In this document: positions 5,237 to 6,478 of the stretch, piece by piece
Numbering within the stretch: the stretch's first letter is position 1
Layout: every line of letters begins with the position of its first letter
Assembly: GCA_019120475.1 (NCBI GenBank)
Contig: DWVA01000154.1
Span: forward strand, 1-6,478
Reading direction: 5' to 3'
Length of the DNA: 6,478 nt
DNA from: Candidatus Blautia intestinipullorum
GTDB lineage: Bacteria > Bacillota > Clostridia > Lachnospirales > Lachnospiraceae
The notes under the pieces: model-generated
Databases searched by the model: none
What the model was told of the DNA's origin: nothing
The model's input: the letters and a program-made list of their open reading frames with translations, nothing else
Program-made: the position numbers and the translations under genes

Positions 5237-5968
5237 GTGGAGAATAAGATCGCAAGATTACAGGAAATTATCGACCGGTACGACAATCTGGTGTTTTTCG
5301 GCGGGGCCGGAGTTTCCACAGAGAGCGGAATCCCTGATTTTCGTTCTCAGGAGGGGCTGTATCATCAGAAATACGATTATCCGCCGGAGACAATTCTCAG
5401 CCATTCGTTTTTCCTGAGCAGGCCGGAGGAATTTTTTAAATTCTATAAGGACAAAATGATCTGCGACACCGCCAGACCCAACGCGGCCCATATAAAGCTG
5501 GCAGAGCTGGAAAAGGCAGGAAAGCTGAAGGCGGTGATCACACAGAATATTGATAACCTCCATCAGATGGCCGGGAGCAGGAAGGTTCTGGAGCTTCACG
5601 GAAGCGTATACAGGAATCACTGTATGCGGTGCGACCGCTTTTATGATCTTTCCTATGTGAAGAACAGCAAAGGCGTGCCCTACTGTGAATGCGGCGGAGT
5701 TGTCAAACCGGACGTGGTGCTTTATGAGGAAAGGCTGGACAGCAAAACTCTTGCGGAATCTGTAGACGCTATTTCCAAAGCCCAGGTTCTGATCATCGGC
5801 GGAACCTCTCTGGCCGTTTATCCCGCCGCAGGTCTGATCGACTACTTCCGGGGAGACTGTCTTGTGGTGATCAATAAAGCGTCTACTGCGAGAGACTGCA
5901 ATGCGGATCTTCTTATCAAAGATCCTATTGGGGAAGTATTCTCGCAGATCAGAGTAAAAGGAGAGTAA
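5237..5968 (+). CDS. cobB: Sirtuin (Sir2) NAD-dependent protein deacylase
   Basis: 243 residues from GTG 5237, with GAAGGAG (5221-5227) 9 bases upstream. It removes acyl groups from lysines, using NAD+ and releasing nicotinamide and O-acyl-ADP-ribose, in the cytoplasm. The Rossmann-fold NAD site has GAGVSTESGIPDFR (23-36) and TQNID (102-106). The catalytic base is His121 in ELHGS. The zinc module has Cys129 and Cys132 (CMRC), then Cys150 and Cys152 (CEC), with one residue instead of two between the second pair. GTSLAVYPAAGLI closes the NAD pocket. The region after the first motif lacks the Tyr/Arg pair of class III desuccinylases, and the layout resembles the Thermotoga Sir2 deacetylase (class U), so deacetylation is likelier than desuccinylation. 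The targets are unknown. It is probably co-transcribed with srtB and with the DUF951 gene three bases downstream. Confidence 0.93.
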   Translation: MENKIARLQEIIDRYDNLVFFGGAGVSTESGIPDFRSQEGLYHQKYDYPPETILSHSFFLSRPEEFFKFYKDKMICDTARPNAAHIKLAELEKAGKLKAVITQNIDNLHQMAGSRKVLELHGSVYRNHCMRCDRFYDLSYVKNSKGVPYCECGGVVKPDVVLYEERLDSKTLAESVDAISKAQVLIIGGTSLAVYPAAGLIDYFRGDCLVVINKASTARDCNADLLIKDPIGEVFSQIRVKGE

Positions 5969-5971
5969 AAG

Positions 5972-6169
5972 ATGGGTTTTGTCTATGAAGTGGGAGACAT
6001 TGTTACCCTGAAAAAAAGCCATCCCTGCGGCAGCCGGGAGTGGGAAATCCTCCGTGTGGGAGCTGATTTCCGGCTGAAATGTACAGGGTGCGGACATCAG
6101 ATCATGGTTCCAAGGAAAATGGTGGAGAAGAACGCCAGGGATCTGAGAAAACCACAGAAGGAATCATAA
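5972..6169 (+). CDS. DUF951 family small protein
   Basis: 65 residues, ATG 5972. AAAAGGAG (5956-5963), inside the end of the sirtuin gene, lies 8 bases upstream, and only three bases separate the genes, so translation is coupled or at least the message shared. The whole protein is the conserved DUF951 domain (Bacillus YyzM-like): VGDIVTLKK (7-15), HPCGS (17-21), WEILRVGADFRLKC (24-37) and CTGCGH (37-42), then a basic tail. Cys19, Cys37 and Cys40 with His17 or His42 could bind a metal, and the compact beta-rich layout could suit nucleic-acid binding, but neither is established. The function of the family is not known to me. Confidence 0.92.
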   Translation: MGFVYEVGDIVTLKKSHPCGSREWEILRVGADFRLKCTGCGHQIMVPRKMVEKNARDLRKPQKES

Positions 6170-6175
6170 AGAAAT

Positions 6176-6224
6176 AAAAAGAGTCTGTTTTTGTCTGAAA
6201 TATCAGAAAAAACAGGCTTTTTTT
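6176..6224 (+). terminator. Intrinsic terminator after the DUF951 gene
   Basis: A long stem: AAAAAGAGTCTG (6176-6187) plus TTTTT pairs with AAAAA plus CAGGC and the start of the T-run (6208-6224). An inner TCTGA/TCAGA helix around the loop AATA is set off by one bulged G (6193). Seven T's (6218-6224) follow. The stem starts 7 bases after the stop codon and closes the srtB-sirtuin-DUF951 unit. The A-tract on the left suggests it can act in both directions. Confidence 0.9.
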
Positions 6225-6225
6225 C

Positions 6226-6254
6226 TGGACGAATCGAAAGAAAAAGGGTATACT
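6226..6254 (+). promoter_or_regulatory. Probable promoter of the DUF308-like gene
   Basis: TGGACG (6226-6231, four of six matches to the -35 consensus), a 17-bp spacer, and TATACT (6249-6254). It begins directly after the terminator's T-run. Transcription would start near 6261, about 20 bases before the ATG. Confidence 0.6.
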
Positions 6255-6281
6255 AATGCATAAAAGGAAAGGAGAAAAATT

Positions 6282-6478
6282 ATGCGGGAAAAAATCAGCA
6301 GGATTCTGAAAGGACAGGCAGCCACATCTCTGATTTATATCCTTCTGGGGCTGTGTCTGATATGTATGCCTGTAGATGCAGTAAATATTATATGCAGATT
6401 TATATTCGGCGTGGTGCTGATCGCGGCGGGGCTTTACCATATCTGGATTTATGTACAGGAAAAACAAAACTCCACATT
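6282..6478 (+). CDS. DUF308/HdeD-like membrane protein (N-terminal part)
   Basis: ATG 6282 with AAAGGAG (6268-6274) 7 bases upstream. 65 complete codons are present before the window ends. A short basic amphipathic start (MREKISRILKG) is followed by two membrane segments at about 15-31 and 36-58. The pattern of a helix ending in CMPVDAV, then a second helix with FGVVLIAAGLYHIW, is the repeat seen in DUF308 (HdeD-type) proteins, which usually contain several such helix pairs. HdeD itself is an acid-resistance membrane protein of enterobacteria; no such role can be assumed here. Identification rests on a fragment and should be taken as tentative. Confidence 0.65.
   Translation, partial: MREKISRILKGQAATSLIYILLGLCLICMPVDAVNIICRFIFGVVLIAAGLYHIWIYVQEKQNST

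Noticed and set aside
5258..6097. 279-codon minus-strand ORF opposite the sirtuin
   Set aside because: The plus frame encodes a complete Sir2 protein with all its motifs. The antisense product has no recognisable family, and the open frame is explained by codon bias of the true gene.

Overview
The window looks like chromosomal DNA of a low-to-mid-GC Firmicute, most likely a Lachnospiraceae (gut Clostridia) member. The reasons are AGGAGG-type ribosome binding sites before nearly every gene, a class B sortase, a DUF951 protein, and a ChvE-type sugar transporter whose wording is typical of that family. The genus cannot be fixed from the sequence. All genes recognised lie on the + strand, and every long minus-strand ORF is a shadow of one of them.

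Layout. Positions 1-49 are the tail of an unidentified upstream gene, closed by a strong intrinsic terminator (83-119). Positions 165-4248 form a complete three-gene sugar-import operon: chvE (binding protein), mmsA (double ATPase) and mmsB (permease). It has an extended -10 promoter, a 12-bp dyad in the leader, a GC-rich hairpin between chvE and mmsA, and a 3' region with three successive hairpins, the last resembling a terminator. Positions 4268-6224 hold a second transcription unit with a near-consensus promoter: srtB (class B sortase), a sirtuin-type NAD-dependent deacylase and a DUF951 protein, ending in an intrinsic terminator. From 6226 a new promoter drives a DUF308/HdeD-like membrane protein that runs off the window.

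How they work together. ChvE captures aldose monosaccharides outside the cell. Two copies of MmsB (CUT2 class) form the channel, and MmsA, with two fused nucleotide-binding domains, powers import. The sortase would attach a secreted substrate encoded elsewhere to the cell wall. The sirtuin would remove acyl groups from lysines using NAD+. Nothing visible links the sortase and sirtuin functionally, so their adjacency is probably only co-transcription.

I found no convincing undescribed system. The points most worth a second look are the binding protein's missing lipobox, the multi-hairpin region after mmsB, the inter-cistronic hairpin after chvE, the dyads around the srtB and chvE promoters, and a 29-codon ORF overlapping the end of srtB.
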